64,000 nt of DNA. It comes from Paenibacillus macerans (GTDB lineage: Bacteria; Bacillota; Bacilli; Paenibacillales; Paenibacillaceae). A program made the position numbers and the translations under genes. Shown here piece by piece: positions 35,633 through 44,343 of the stretch; within the stretch, counting starts at the first letter, position 1; each line of letters starts with the position of its first letter. The notes under the pieces are model-generated. The model was given only the letters and a program-made list of their open reading frames with translations, was not told the DNA's origin and did no database searches. The stretch covers positions 1 to 64,000 of the forward strand of contig NZ_JAMBOE010000006.1 in the NCBI RefSeq assembly GCF_023715465.1. Direction: 5' to 3'.

Positions 35633-36358
35633 CTACAGACGCATGAGCTGCCGGAATTCCTTGGCTTTGCCGCGGCTGACCGGCACTTCAAAGTCCAGAT
35701 CGCGCAGCCGCAGCAGATAGGTATTGTTGAACCATGGGATGATTTCCTTGATTTTGCCGAGATTCACGATGTAGGAGCGGTGACAGCGAAAAAAATGCTC
35801 CCGCGGCAGACGCGCCTGAAAGTCGCTGATGCTGAGCGCCATCGTGTATTCCCCGCTTTTCGTCATCACGCTGGTGCTCTTCTCCTGGGCGGCCGCATAA
35901 TAAATGTCGTCGGTTTCCACGACAATAATTTTCTCGTTTTTCCACAGATTGATCTTGCCGCCAATGCTCCTTCCTTCCCCCGCGCCTCCGCTTCGGGCCG
36001 TATGGGCCGCCTCCAGTTTGCTCAGCATATTCTGAATCCGCGCCTCGCTATAAGGTTTGAGAATATAATCAAAAGCCTCCAGCTCGAACGCTTCCGCGGC
36101 ATGCTCCTTGTAAGCCGTAGTGAACACGATAAACGGTCTGGCGGAAAATTTGCTAATCGTCTGAGCCAACAGCAGGCCGTCAATCGAGGGGATATTGATA
36201 TCCAGAAACAGTACATCAACCTCCCGGCTTTGCAAAAACTTCAACGCCTCCAGCCCGTCCTCGAAACAGGCTTCGACCGTGATCGCGCTGTAGCGCTCGA
36301 TCAAGTAAGCCAATTCTTGGCGGGCCAGTTCTTCATCTTCGATGATGATTGCTTTCAT
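35633..36358 (-). CDS. ypdB: LytTR response regulator, YpdB-like
   Basis: A 241-residue response regulator. The receiver domain has the acidic pair EDE at 7-9, phospho-acceptor Asp53 in LFLDINIP, Thr in FTTAY and Lys in LKPY. A LytTR DNA-binding domain follows (about 135-240), with the [15 protein letters not shown] motif. It overlaps the kinase gene by four bases. In E. coli YpdB activates yhjX in response to pyruvate; the linked yhjX here supports the same output. Confidence 0.9.
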   Translation of the reverse strand: MKAIIIEDEELARQELAYLIERYSAITVEACFEDGLEALKFLQSREVDVLFLDINIPSIDGLLLAQTISKFSARPFIVFTTAYKEHAAEAFELEAFDYILKPYSEARIQNMLSKLEAAHTARSGGAGEGRSIGGKINLWKNEKIIVVETDDIYYAAAQEKSTSVMTKSGEYTMALSISDFQARLPREHFFRCHRSYIVNLGKIKEIIPWFNNTYLLRLRDLDFEVPVSRGKAKEFRQLMRL

Positions 36359-38019
36359 GGGATCTCCTTCTTGAGGTTAAAATAGATCGCCGTTCCTTTG
36401 TCCAGCCTGTGAATTTCCAAGCCTTCTCCGTAGATCAGCTTTACCCGGCGGTGCACATTGTAGAGCCCGATCCGGTTTTCTTCCATGGAGCCTTCGTATA
36501 CCTTTCGTATAATTTCCGGCCCGATGCCGGCGCCCGTGTCGACAATGCCGATACGCACGGTGTCTCCGTGGTCTTTGACCGATATCGTGACCGTACCCTT
36601 GCCTTTTCCCTTCAAAATTCCGTGGACGATCGCATTCTCCACCAGCGGCTGAATGATCAGACTGGGAATTCGCACCTGCGTCTCGTCGATATCGTAGCGT
36701 ACCTCCAGCCGGCTGCCGAAGCGGGCCTGCTCGATTTCCACATACTGCCGCACCTGTTGCAGCTCCTTGCTGAGATCGATCATCTCGTCCGTCAGCTCCA
36801 GATTGTAGCGCATGTATCCGGATAAATTGACGATCAGTTCGCGCGCCTTTTCCGGATTGACACGGATGGAGGAAGCGATCGCGTTGAGCGCGTTGAACAG
36901 AAAATGCGGGTGAATCCGCGTCTGCAGCGCCTTGAGCTCGGCTTTGTTGGCCATCTGCTTAAGGTCCTCAATGCGCGATACCTCCATCAGCGTGGAGATC
37001 ATCTGCGATAGCCCAACCGCCATCGCCTGCAGCGAGTACGTGATTTTATGCGCCTTGGCGTAATAAATTTTCAACGCCCCCGTCACCTCGGCCTTTTCCT
37101 TGAGCGGGATAATGATCTGCGACTTGATCCGGGGGTCGATATGGGCAGCTTCGTTATTACGGATTGTAATTTCCCCGCTGGCCAGCGAACGCTTCGTTTC
37201 ATCGCTCACAATTTCATGCCGCTTGGCATAATGTTCCTCCCCCAAACCCACGTAAGCGAGAATATAACGGGTATCGGTGAGCGCCACGGCATCCGCGGCG
37301 ATTTCGGCCTGGATGATGCGGCAGATCGTCCGCAGCGATTCGGGCGTGATGGAGCGAAAATAAGGCAGTGTCTTGTTGGCGATATCGAGCGCCAGCTTGG
37401 CCTGCCGGGCGGCGATCCGTTCTTTTTCCCCCTCCACGCTCTGCACCAGCATCACGATTAATCCCACGCAGACCTGGCTGGCAATCATCGGCAGGGCGAT
37501 CTGCGAAACGATGTTCAGCCCCAGCGAATATGGCTCCGCCATCCAGAGGATCAGCAGCATCGTCAGCGCTTCACAGCCCATGCCGGCGGCAATGCCGACC
37601 ACCCATTTCCGCTCCGCGGGCGTGCGGATATATATGATGCTCGACACGACGCCTGCAATAATACTCGTTATGAGGCAGGGCAGCGAGGTCACCCCGCCGA
37701 TGTCGATCAGGAAGCGGTGCACGCCGGACAAGAGTCCGGTGACTAGGCCAACCGCTGGACCGAAGAGTATGCCTCCCGCCATAATGGCGATAATCCGGAC
37801 ATTGACCAGCGAGCCTTCAACGTTGATGCCGCTGTAGGTTCCGAAGATGGCGAACAGACTGAAAATGGCCGTAGCCAGCGCCAGCTCCTGGCGGCTGTAT
37901 TCTTTCTTCTGAAACAGCTCCTTGAAACGCGGCAGGCGGGTCAGCACAAACAAACACATTTGCAGCAGGGCCGCCCGTTCCAGCAACTGCAGCAAAATAA
38001 ACAAGGTGTGTTGCATCAT
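36355..38019 (-). CDS. ypdA: LytS-type sensor kinase, YpdA-like
   Basis: A 554-residue histidine kinase: an N-terminal 5TM-LYT membrane domain (about 1-200, with [19 protein letters not shown] and [13 protein letters not shown]), a GAF-like linker (about 215-345), a HisKA_7TM/His kinase box with [10 protein letters not shown] and a GHKL ATPase domain ([16 protein letters not shown]). Its closest likeness is E. coli YpdA, including long shared stretches such as VQSVEGEKE and [16 protein letters not shown]. It probably senses extracellular pyruvate or a similar carboxylate. GGAGG stands five bases before the ATG. Confidence 0.9.
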   Translation of the reverse strand: MMQHTLFILLQLLERAALLQMCLFVLTRLPRFKELFQKKEYSRQELALATAIFSLFAIFGTYSGINVEGSLVNVRIIAIMAGGILFGPAVGLVTGLLSGVHRFLIDIGGVTSLPCLITSIIAGVVSSIIYIRTPAERKWVVGIAAGMGCEALTMLLILWMAEPYSLGLNIVSQIALPMIASQVCVGLIVMLVQSVEGEKERIAARQAKLALDIANKTLPYFRSITPESLRTICRIIQAEIAADAVALTDTRYILAYVGLGEEHYAKRHEIVSDETKRSLASGEITIRNNEAAHIDPRIKSQIIIPLKEKAEVTGALKIYYAKAHKITYSLQAMAVGLSQMISTLMEVSRIEDLKQMANKAELKALQTRIHPHFLFNALNAIASSIRVNPEKARELIVNLSGYMRYNLELTDEMIDLSKELQQVRQYVEIEQARFGSRLEVRYDIDETQVRIPSLIIQPLVENAIVHGILKGKGKGTVTISVKDHGDTVRIGIVDTGAGIGPEIIRKVYEGSMEENRIGLYNVHRRVKLIYGEGLEIHRLDKGTAIYFNLKKEIP

Positions 38020-38083
38020 TCATCCCTCCACCTGGAATCGGGAAGATCCTATTTTTACCCTATCAAGGATATGCGCCATATTT

Positions 38084-38099
38084 CGTGATGTATATCACA
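38084..38099. promoter_or_regulatory. Fnr/Crp-like site between ypdA and the V4R gene
   Basis: CGTGA, six bases, TCACA, differing from the TGTGA-N6-TCACA consensus by one base; the inner GTGAT-GTAT-ATCAC is fully symmetric. It lies in the divergent gap 65 bases upstream of ypdA and about 98 before the V4R gene, so it could serve either. Confidence 0.55.
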
Positions 38100-38196
38100 T
38101 TTACAGCCGCGCATTTTTGATCTCAATCAAGGAAGCGAACTCGTGCTAATGGTAAATTAACAATATCTAAATCAACGAGGAAAAGAGGAATGGACT

Positions 38197-38649
38197 ATGA
38201 CAAGCTTTACATTTGAGGAGTTGCAGCGGATCGATCGCGTCCGTTTGGGAGACCAGGTGCCGCTGGAGCTGTTTCGGGCGATCCGCTTAATTGGCATGCA
38301 GCAGGGGCTGCCATTAGAAGGCAAAGGAACGACGGCATCGATCGGCCGCAAAATCGGCGAGAGCCTGCCGGTGGGGACGTTGGAGGAATTGCGGGAGCTG
38401 TTCGCCAAGCTGCAAATAGGGCTGCCGCGCGTTTTGCAGCGGGATGAGCGGCTGATCCGGATTGCGGTAGACGATTGCTTCTGCAAAGGGCTGCCTGTGA
38501 TCGAAGAGAAAAAGGTATGCGACTTGGAGGGGGCAATTCTGGAAGGGGCGCTCGGCCGCATACTGAACTGCAAGGTGAGCGTCCGGGAGACCAAATGCAA
38601 CGTTTCCGGCGACGAGCATTGCGAATATGAGATCAGAATTTACGGGTGA
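38197..38649 (+). CDS. V4R-domain small-molecule/redox-binding protein
   Basis: A 150-residue protein matching the V4R (4-vinyl reductase) domain, with the conserved cysteine pattern CxC-GLP, CDLEGAILEG and the ending ETKCNVSGDEHCEYEI. V4R domains bind small ligands or metal and occur in bacteriochlorophyll synthesis proteins and in regulators; stand-alone copies have no settled role. The five cysteines suggest a metal or redox site (inference). AGGAAAAGAGG precedes the ATG. An Fnr-like site upstream hints at oxygen-linked expression. Confidence 0.75.
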   Translation: MTSFTFEELQRIDRVRLGDQVPLELFRAIRLIGMQQGLPLEGKGTTASIGRKIGESLPVGTLEELRELFAKLQIGLPRVLQRDERLIRIAVDDCFCKGLPVIEEKKVCDLEGAILEGALGRILNCKVSVRETKCNVSGDEHCEYEIRIYG

Positions 38650-38711
38650 GGACAGGAGGAGTGGATTCCGGAAGCGCATGGTAAGAGGAAGCAAGGTGCG
38701 GGCGCATGGGC

Positions 38712-38893
38712 TAACGGACACTGATGACGCTAAACTGGAAAAATTCGCGTCCGAAAATTGTAACGGACCGAGGAGACGTTATTTCGGTTAAATCCGCCCC
38801 AATCGCCTCATTTCCAGCCTAATAACGTCTGTGGGGTCCGTTACAGCGGGAAATAACCGGGAAATGAGCGAATAAGGTCATCTCGGTCCGTTA
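38712..38893. repeat. Family A four-unit repeat, copy 4
   Basis: A 182-bp element with forward units at 38712 and 38761 (49 bp) and reverse units ending at 38843 and 38893 (50 bp). The doubled GGGAAAT motif is between units 3 and 4. It lies between the convergent ends of the V4R and glycosylase genes and fills that 350-base gap; no terminator is evident there. Confidence 0.9.
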
Positions 38894-39000
38894 GAGGTGG
38901 CAGGGGCTACGGGCGACAGGGGGGAGCAACGGGATCGGGAGTAATTCCGCAAGCGCTCGCCCCTGTATCACCGTTTAGCAGACCGGCAACGGTAACGCAA

Positions 39001-39666
39001 TCATAGGCGTTTACAGCGCTCTTCGAAGGTTTCGCCGGAATCGACATGCCCTTGGTTGATCGCTTCCCACAGGTACAGGGAAGCGATCGATCCGTAAGGG
39101 GACCATGGCGCGGCAACCTGTTGCAAATATTTGCGGTCGTCCCGGTCCTCCATGGCGTAAAGCCATTTGGCGGCCCGCTGCAAACCGGCATCGCCGAACG
39201 ACACGACGTCTTCCCGGCCCAAGGCGAAGATCAGGAACATCTCCGCCGACCATTTGCCGATGCCTTTAACGGATACGAGCGCGCCTGCGACGTCTTCATC
39301 GCTCATTTCCTCCAGCTTTTCCAACTGGAGTTCGCCGGATAGAACTTTGCCGCATAAATCGCGGATATAAGCGACCTTGGAGGCGGAGAGTCCGGCGGCC
39401 CGCAGGTCGGCGTCCGTTTGCGCCGAGAGAGCGGCCGGGGACAGCTCCCCGGCAAGCTCGATGACCCGGCCGCGAATGGTCGCCGCTGCCTTGACGGAAA
39501 TTTGCTGGCTGATGATGGAGCGGGCCAGTTCGGCAAAGTAAGGTCCCTGCGGTTTGGTTGCCAGGCCGCCGATCAGCGCCGTCAGGCGCTCCATCCGCGG
39601 GTCGGCGGCGGCCAGCGCCCGGACGCGGGGATCTTCAGAATGAAGCTGGAATTTGGGGGGATTCAT
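39001..39666 (-). CDS. DNA-3-methyladenine glycosylase (AlkA-like HhH-GPD)
   Basis: A 221-residue base-excision repair enzyme. The helix-hairpin-helix is VKGIGKWSAEMFL, followed by the catalytic Asp region ALGREDVVSFGDAGLQ. The N-terminal half has SIISQQISVKAA, typical of AlkA-like glycosylases that remove alkylated purines. AAGGAGAG precedes the ATG at 39666. The gene starts 16 bases after the ABC-F stop and is probably co-transcribed with it. Confidence 0.88.
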   Translation of the reverse strand: MNPPKFQLHSEDPRVRALAAADPRMERLTALIGGLATKPQGPYFAELARSIISQQISVKAAATIRGRVIELAGELSPAALSAQTDADLRAAGLSASKVAYIRDLCGKVLSGELQLEKLEEMSDEDVAGALVSVKGIGKWSAEMFLIFALGREDVVSFGDAGLQRAAKWLYAMEDRDDRKYLQQVAAPWSPYGSIASLYLWEAINQGHVDSGETFEERCKRL

Positions 39667-39682
39667 CGTGATCGCTCTCCTT

Positions 39683-41710
39683 TTATTCGGCAGATTCTTC
39701 AAGCAAGGCAAAATACTCCTCCATCATCTCGTCGAGACGTAGCTGCAACGCATCGCGCTCCTGCTGCAGCGCGATTAAACGCGAAGCGTTGTAGGCCGTC
39801 TCCGGGTCAAGCATGGTGTTATCGATCGCCGCCAGCTCAGCTTCCGCAGCGGCGATATCGGCTTCCAGCTTGCGCAGGTAAGCCGGATTTGCCCGGGGCT
39901 TACGGACGATTTTTGCCGCTCCCTCCGCAGATCCTCCCGCATGATCGGCGGCTTTGGTTACTGTCTGACCCGCGGGGTCCGCATGGGTGGGAAGGGCGGG
40001 GGTCATCCCCGCGGCCTGAACCGAAGCGGAAGCCCAACTCGTGCTTTGGAAGCGAACCCCCGAGGCGTCCGAGCTGCGGGATAATTCCTCCCGGTAATCT
40101 TCATAGTTGCCGAGAGTAACGCTCATGCGGCCGCCCACCAATGCCCAGATCTGGCCCGCTACTTTGTTGATAAAGTAGCGGTCATGCGAGACGACGAGCA
40201 GGGTACCTGCATACTCTTCCAGCGCTTCCTCCAACGCTTCGCGCGAGTCGATGTCCAGATGGTTGGTCGGCTCGTCGAGCACGAGCAAATTCGGCTTGCG
40301 GTGCATGAGTACGGCCAGCCGCAGCCGGGTCCATTCCCCGCCCGACAGGCTGCGCACCTTCTTGAACACGTCGGCGCCGTAGAACAGGAACCGGGCCAGC
40401 TGATGGCGGGCCTCCCCGGTTTCAATGCCGATCTCGTCGCGGAAAAACTGCAGCACCGTTTCCTCGTGATCGGCCGGGGCCGACTGCTGCGCCAGATAAC
40501 CGGCGTCGATCCGGGCGCCGAGCCGGGCTTCCCCTTCCTCCGGCGGTTCGAGGCCGAGCACGTTTTTGAGCAAGGTGCTTTTGCCGGCCCCGTTCTCTCC
40601 GATCAGGACGGCGGCTTCGCCGTACCGCAGCGTGTGCGTCAGCCCGGAATACAGCCGCCGGGCGCCTCGAACGCAGCCGACCTCGCGCAGCACGATCGCG
40701 TCATTGCCGGACCGGTCGGCCTGCTGCAGCTGGAGGCCGATCTTTTTGCGCTCCAGGATCGGCCGTTTCAGCTTCACCATGCGGTCCAGCGCTTTTTGCA
40801 TCGAAGCGGCGCGCCGGTGAAACGAAGGGTTCGGCGGATTGGAACGGTTGCCCCATTCGATCAGCTGCTTGATCGTTTCCTGCATTTTTTTGATCTTCTT
40901 CTGCTGCTCCTGGTAGTCGGCAAATTGCTGAAGCAGCCGGCGCTCTTTTTCCTCCTTGTACGTGCTGTAGTTCCCATGGTAGGTAAAGGCTTCGCCATCC
41001 TCCAGCTCGATGATTTTATCCGCCACCGCATCGAGAAAATACCGGTCATGGGAAATAATGACGACGGTTCCGGCAAAAGACCGGATGTAATTTTCCAGCC
41101 ATTCGATCGCGGCCATGTCCAAATGGTTAGTCGGTTCATCGAGCAGCAGCAAATCCGGCTGCTGCAGCAGAATAACTGCCAGCCCCACCTTGGTTTTCTC
41201 GCCGCCTGAGAGGGAAGAGAAAGGGCGGGTGAATTGCTCCGCCGGAATTCCCAGTCCGCCGGCTACCCGATCGATGGAGGCATCGATTTCATAGCCGCCT
41301 CCGCGCTCGAACGCCTCCTGCAGCTCGCCGTATCGGCGGAGCAGGCCGTCCATGCCACTTGCAGCCCCCGAATCAGCCCCGGCCGCGGACATTTCCGCCT
41401 CGAGTTGCTTCATTTCCGCCTGCATCAGGCGCAGCTCGGCAAAAGCCTCCAGCAGCACGCCGCGAACGGTTTCCCCGCTTTGGTAATCGGGAATCTGCGC
41501 CAGTGCGCCGATGCGGGCGTTTTTGCGGATATGCAGCTGTCCGCGGTCGGGCGGCTCTTTGCTCGTCAGCAGCTTCATCAAGGTCGTTTTGCCCGTGCCG
41601 TTGCGGCCGATCAGGCCGACGGTCTCGCCCGTTTTGATTTCAAACGTAACATCGTTCAGCACCAGTTCAGCGCCGTAATATTTCTGTATATTTTGACATT
41701 GGATCATCAT
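39683..41710 (-). CDS. ABC-F family ribosome-acting ATPase
   Basis: A 675-residue soluble protein with two ABC ATPase domains and no membrane part: Walker A GRNGTGKTT and GENGAGKST, signatures LSGGEKTKVGL and LSGGEWTRLRL, Walker B LLLLDEPTNHLD and LLVLDEPTNHLD. A charged linker (about 240-325) corresponds to the P-site tRNA interaction motif, and an acidic coiled coil closes the C-terminus (about 605-675). ABC-F proteins either help translation or protect ribosomes from antibiotics; the subgroup is not resolved by eye. AAGGAG precedes the ATG. The upstream leader with a small reading frame and a terminator suggests induction by translation stress. Confidence 0.9.
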   Translation of the reverse strand: MMIQCQNIQKYYGAELVLNDVTFEIKTGETVGLIGRNGTGKTTLMKLLTSKEPPDRGQLHIRKNARIGALAQIPDYQSGETVRGVLLEAFAELRLMQAEMKQLEAEMSAAGADSGAASGMDGLLRRYGELQEAFERGGGYEIDASIDRVAGGLGIPAEQFTRPFSSLSGGEKTKVGLAVILLQQPDLLLLDEPTNHLDMAAIEWLENYIRSFAGTVVIISHDRYFLDAVADKIIELEDGEAFTYHGNYSTYKEEKERRLLQQFADYQEQQKKIKKMQETIKQLIEWGNRSNPPNPSFHRRAASMQKALDRMVKLKRPILERKKIGLQLQQADRSGNDAIVLREVGCVRGARRLYSGLTHTLRYGEAAVLIGENGAGKSTLLKNVLGLEPPEEGEARLGARIDAGYLAQQSAPADHEETVLQFFRDEIGIETGEARHQLARFLFYGADVFKKVRSLSGGEWTRLRLAVLMHRKPNLLVLDEPTNHLDIDSREALEEALEEYAGTLLVVSHDRYFINKVAGQIWALVGGRMSVTLGNYEDYREELSRSSDASGVRFQSTSWASASVQAAGMTPALPTHADPAGQTVTKAADHAGGSAEGAAKIVRKPRANPAYLRKLEADIAAAEAELAAIDNTMLDPETAYNASRLIALQQERDALQLRLDEMMEEYFALLEESAE

Positions 41711-41771
41711 GGGTAAATAATCTCCTTCGTCCCATGCCGCCCGCTGACTTAAGCCTGTATCTTCAAAAAAA

Positions 41772-41799
41772 GAAGGCAGCAGGAAATCCTGCTGCCTTC
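41772..41799 (-). terminator. Terminator in the ABC-F leader, possible attenuator
   Basis: A 13-base arm GAAGGCAGCAGGA and its exact complement separated by two bases, followed on the minus strand by CTTTTTTT. It stands 61 bases before the ABC-F start and 22 bases after the stop of the 49-aa reading frame. A small hairpin CACGTT-A-AACGTG (41806-41818) lies between. Confidence 0.85.
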
Positions 41800-41821
41800 G
41801 GTACGCACGTTAAACGTGAGG

Positions 41822-41971
41822 TTAAGGTAGGAGCGGCATTTCGCATTTTGGTATGGATATCGAATCGTTAAAATTGGACAGACCTATCCCGTTCACGGTT
41901 GTGCCAAAGATAATGCCAGACATTGCCAATGGCAACTGGCTAATCCGATTCCATACAAGCTTGCGATCCAC
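41822..41971 (-). CDS. 49-aa reading frame upstream of ABC-F, possible leader peptide
   Basis: GTG start eight bases after a perfect AAGGAGG, 49 codons, stop at 41822. The peptide begins MDRKLVWNRISQLPL, has a mildly hydrophobic middle (MSGIIFGTT) and ends KCEMPLLP. It has its own promoter (42004-42032). No similarity is recognised. It may be an independent small protein or a leader peptide whose translation controls the downstream terminator; the final codons (CTCCTACCT) can partly pair with the terminator arm. Confidence 0.6.
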   Translation of the reverse strand: MDRKLVWNRISQLPLAMSGIIFGTTVNGIGLSNFNDSISIPKCEMPLLP

Positions 41972-42003
41972 TCTACCCACCTCCTTAAATATTAGTTATG
42001 TGA

Positions 42004-42032
42004 ATTATATGATTAATGATCTGAAAAATCAA
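42004..42032 (-). promoter_or_regulatory. Sigma-A promoter of the leader frame / ABC-F transcript
   Basis: Minus strand TTGATT (42032-42027), a 17-bp spacer and TATAAT (42009-42004), directly after the DUF4097 stop. No second promoter is visible between the terminator and the ABC-F start. Confidence 0.75.
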
Positions 42033-42037
42033 GGGGG

Positions 42038-42994
42038 TTACCGAATCCGGATATCGCCGGACGTTGCCCGCACCTTGATGACATCCTTCGTATGCTGCGG
42101 TGCCTCGGGAGCTGTGATGCTGCCGGATTTCGTCTCAAGGTCGTAAAATCCCTGGAACTGCGGGTCCACGGACAGTTTTACATTGCCGGATTGCACGGTA
42201 ATGTCCAGGCTGTCCGAGCGTTGATTCTCCAGCGTAATGTTGCCGGAGGTCGCTTTAAACTTGCCATTCCCCGTGAAATCGGTGAATTTGATGTTGCCGG
42301 AACTCGTCGAAGCCTCGGCCGGCCCTTCCACGCCGCTCGCCGTAATAGTACCGGAAGTCGCTTTTGCCGTCAAAGCTCCCTGCAGCTCATTGATATTGAT
42401 TTTCCCAGAGCGTAGCTTTATTTCCGCATTCCCCTGGACCTGAACCCGCTCGGCGGTAATATTCCCGTTCCTGGCCGTAAGCTTTAGGTTTTCCGCTTGG
42501 ATGGCGTCGGCACGGATGTTGCCCGAGGAAACGGAAAGCTCGATGTTTTCAGCTTTAAGGCCGGTGAAGACGCCGCTTCCGTCGCCCGACTTGTAGCTGA
42601 TCTCCTTTAGTCCGCTGTCCTTGGCTAAAGCCACGGTAATATGCTGTTTGGTCGATTGAAAATTGATGCTGAAGAAGGACCAGTCCCATGGTTCTTGAAA
42701 ATCCAGCTTAAGCGTTTGGCCGGAAATCGCGGCCGCTTTTATTTTATCGATCGCTTTCTGCTTCATGTTGCCGCTGGCCTCGATATAAGCGGACCCGTCC
42801 GGGCTGTCGATAAACTCCAGATCTACGTCATAATCGCCTTCGATGTGCAGATTTTCCAGCTCGCCTTCGCCGAAGGTCCATTTTTGCTGGTAGGCGGGAA
42901 GCTTCTCGCCGAAGTCAAACCGCTGGTAGGCCATGCCGGCCAGCCCGAGCACAATCAAAAACAATCCAAGCAGCGTCCATTTTTTGCTGTTCAC
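42038..42994 (-). CDS. DUF4097 beta-repeat protein, membrane anchored
   Basis: A 318-residue protein with one N-terminal membrane helix (about residues 5-22), then a long run of short beta repeats with the recurring pattern SGNI or SGKI every 18-22 residues, forming the right-handed beta-helix-like fold of DUF4097 (LiaG/YvlB relatives). The GTG start follows AAAAGGAGGGG. It is the third gene of the PadR-HAAS-DUF4097 arrangement common in Bacillota and is thought to act in envelope-stress sensing; the exact job is unknown. Confidence 0.85.
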   Translation of the reverse strand: MNSKKWTLLGLFLIVLGLAGMAYQRFDFGEKLPAYQQKWTFGEGELENLHIEGDYDVDLEFIDSPDGSAYIEASGNMKQKAIDKIKAAAISGQTLKLDFQEPWDWSFFSINFQSTKQHITVALAKDSGLKEISYKSGDGSGVFTGLKAENIELSVSSGNIRADAIQAENLKLTARNGNITAERVQVQGNAEIKLRSGKININELQGALTAKATSGTITASGVEGPAEASTSSGNIKFTDFTGNGKFKATSGNITLENQRSDSLDITVQSGNVKLSVDPQFQGFYDLETKSGSITAPEAPQHTKDVIKVRATSGDIRIR

Positions 42995-43665
42995 GCCGCA
43001 TCCCCTCCTTTTGCGATTCGAACGTTCCAATTCCAATAACCGATGCTAAGGCGCCGCAATCCGATAAATAAATTACGTGAACCGACCGCCAGCAGGATGC
43101 CGATGCCAATGGAGGCGACAGCCATAAAAAGCTTCCCCAGGTTAAACTGGTGATGCACCGCAAATTCCAGCCCGAGGGCGAGCGGGCTGATAATCCCGCC
43201 CAGCGCGATGGCCGCAAAACCGGCAAATGCCGACCATAAGGACAGAAGCAGCGGAACGACGATAAGGTTTAAGAAAAAGAGTCCGATATACACCATTACG
43301 CCGGCAAATGCCCCGCGGCGCTTGACGGCTGCCAAGCCCGGTCCGGCATAGGCGGGCGCGGCTTCCGCCGGACGGTCGGCTCCCCCGCGCGCGGCGAGGT
43401 TCGGCTCGGGCGCTCCGGCGCCGCGGCCCGCCGGATCAGACCCGTACCAATACACATGATCCTGGGGGATGTAGCGGTTTCCGAGCGCTTCCTTGGCCAG
43501 CTCCGCAGGTTCGCCCAGTTCCAGCACGATTTCTTCCTCCGTTTTCCCGCTTTGCAGGCCGAATTCGAAATGAGCTTCGTAGTCTTCCAGCAATTCGTTT
43601 TGTTCTTCCGGCGGCAGGGCGGAGAGATGGACTCTAAGAAGCGCTATAAATTCATTTTTATTCAT
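42991..43665 (-). CDS. HAAS-domain (DUF1700) membrane protein
   Basis: A 224-residue protein. The N-terminal HAAS domain (about 1-75) has the typical LPPEEQNELLEDYEAHFEFGLQSG-like pattern followed by EEIVLELGEP, then an Ala/Gly/Pro-rich linker and three or four membrane helices. HAAS proteins are regularly encoded beside PadR regulators and are suggested to bind small molecules or relay signals to the membrane. GAAAGGAAG precedes the ATG. It overlaps both neighbours by four bases. Confidence 0.85.
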   Translation of the reverse strand: MNKNEFIALLRVHLSALPPEEQNELLEDYEAHFEFGLQSGKTEEEIVLELGEPAELAKEALGNRYIPQDHVYWYGSDPAGRGAGAPEPNLAARGGADRPAEAAPAYAGPGLAAVKRRGAFAGVMVYIGLFFLNLIVVPLLLSLWSAFAGFAAIALGGIISPLALGLEFAVHHQFNLGKLFMAVASIGIGILLAVGSRNLFIGLRRLSIGYWNWNVRIAKGGDAA

Positions 43666-43988
43666 AAATGGCTTCCTTTCTCGATTAATGTAGATACGCT
43701 CTGAACGAACTGTTTCCACTCGACCACCAGCCTGTCCGTATAAATTTCTCCTTCGGGCGTCAGCTTGTAATATTTGCGCGGCGGGCCGCCGGTGGATTCC
43801 TGCAAGTATGTCGTGCAGTAGCCTTCATGGACCAGTCTTCGCAGCAGAGGATAAAGCGCCCCTTCGGCCACTTCGATATGCTTGGAAACGGACTGAGCGA
43901 GCTCGTAACCGTAGCGGTCCCGCTGCTGAATGAGAACAAGCACGCAAAGCTCCAAGGCGCCTTTCTTGAATTGGATGCTGATGTCCAT
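43662..43988 (-). CDS. PadR-family transcriptional regulator
   Basis: A 108-residue winged-helix repressor: FKKGALELCVLVLIQQRDRYGYEL, then EGALYPLLRRLVHEG and a wing with PPRKYYKLT. The ATG at 43988 follows GGAGAAC; a 25-residue extension in frame runs into a repeat element and is excluded. It is the first gene of the three-gene operon, and its own promoter carries an inverted repeat likely to be its operator. Confidence 0.88.
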   Translation of the reverse strand: MDISIQFKKGALELCVLVLIQQRDRYGYELAQSVSKHIEVAEGALYPLLRRLVHEGYCTTYLQESTGGPPRKYYKLTPEGEIYTDRLVVEWKQFVQSVSTLIEKGSHL

Positions 43989-44011
43989 ACGGTGTTCTCC
44001 TTGTAGAGGTA

Positions 44012-44178
44012 GTTCAAAAAGTCCGGTTTTGATCACGAAGTGAATCAAAAAGTAACCCGGCATCGAATCTTGAATTCAGCCGGGCCTTCCGGTGCTCACG
44101 TACCCAAAACGTACGCTCCGCTCCTCAGTCCCTAGCCTCATCTAACCTTCTCGGTGCTGAAAACCGGCCTTTTTGAAC
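44012..44178. mobile_element. 167-bp element with terminal inverted repeats (MITE-like) in the padR leader
   Basis: Ends GTTCAAAAAGTCCGGTTTT (44012-44030) and AAAACCGGCCTTTTTGAAC (44160-44178), matching at 18 of 19 positions as inverted repeats. The inside has no gene but is rich in short dyads (for example ACGTAC and GTACGT). It lies between the inferred padR promoter and padR itself, so it is part of the 5' leader. I recall similar sequences in other Paenibacillaceae genomes, but this is not checked here. Confidence 0.75.
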
Positions 44179-44183
44179 ACGAA

Positions 44184-44221
44184 TTTATAATAGTTCTCAC
44201 ACTACTGAACAATAATCAGTA
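44184..44221 (-). promoter_or_regulatory. padR operon promoter and candidate PadR operator
   Basis: Minus strand TTGTTC (44212-44207), a 17-bp spacer and TATAAA (44189-44184). The inverted repeat TACTGA-N7-TCAGTA (44203-44221) overlaps the -35 region. A third copy, TACTGA, lies at 44238-44243. Confidence 0.6.
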
Positions 44222-44343
44222 TCGCTGAAAGCATAATATCATACAGTACTGAACAAAGCAAGGTAGTGAATGGAAAAATAGACATCCGCCGAGGTCCTTC
44301 TTCCCAGTTGAGGAGCAGGGTCCTTAGCGGATGCGTCGCCATC

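Noticed and set aside
38650..39000. Gap searched for a terminator or small RNA between V4R and glycosylase genes
   Set aside because: Only the family A repeat is evident; its units lack T-runs, so calling it a terminator or RNA gene is not supported.
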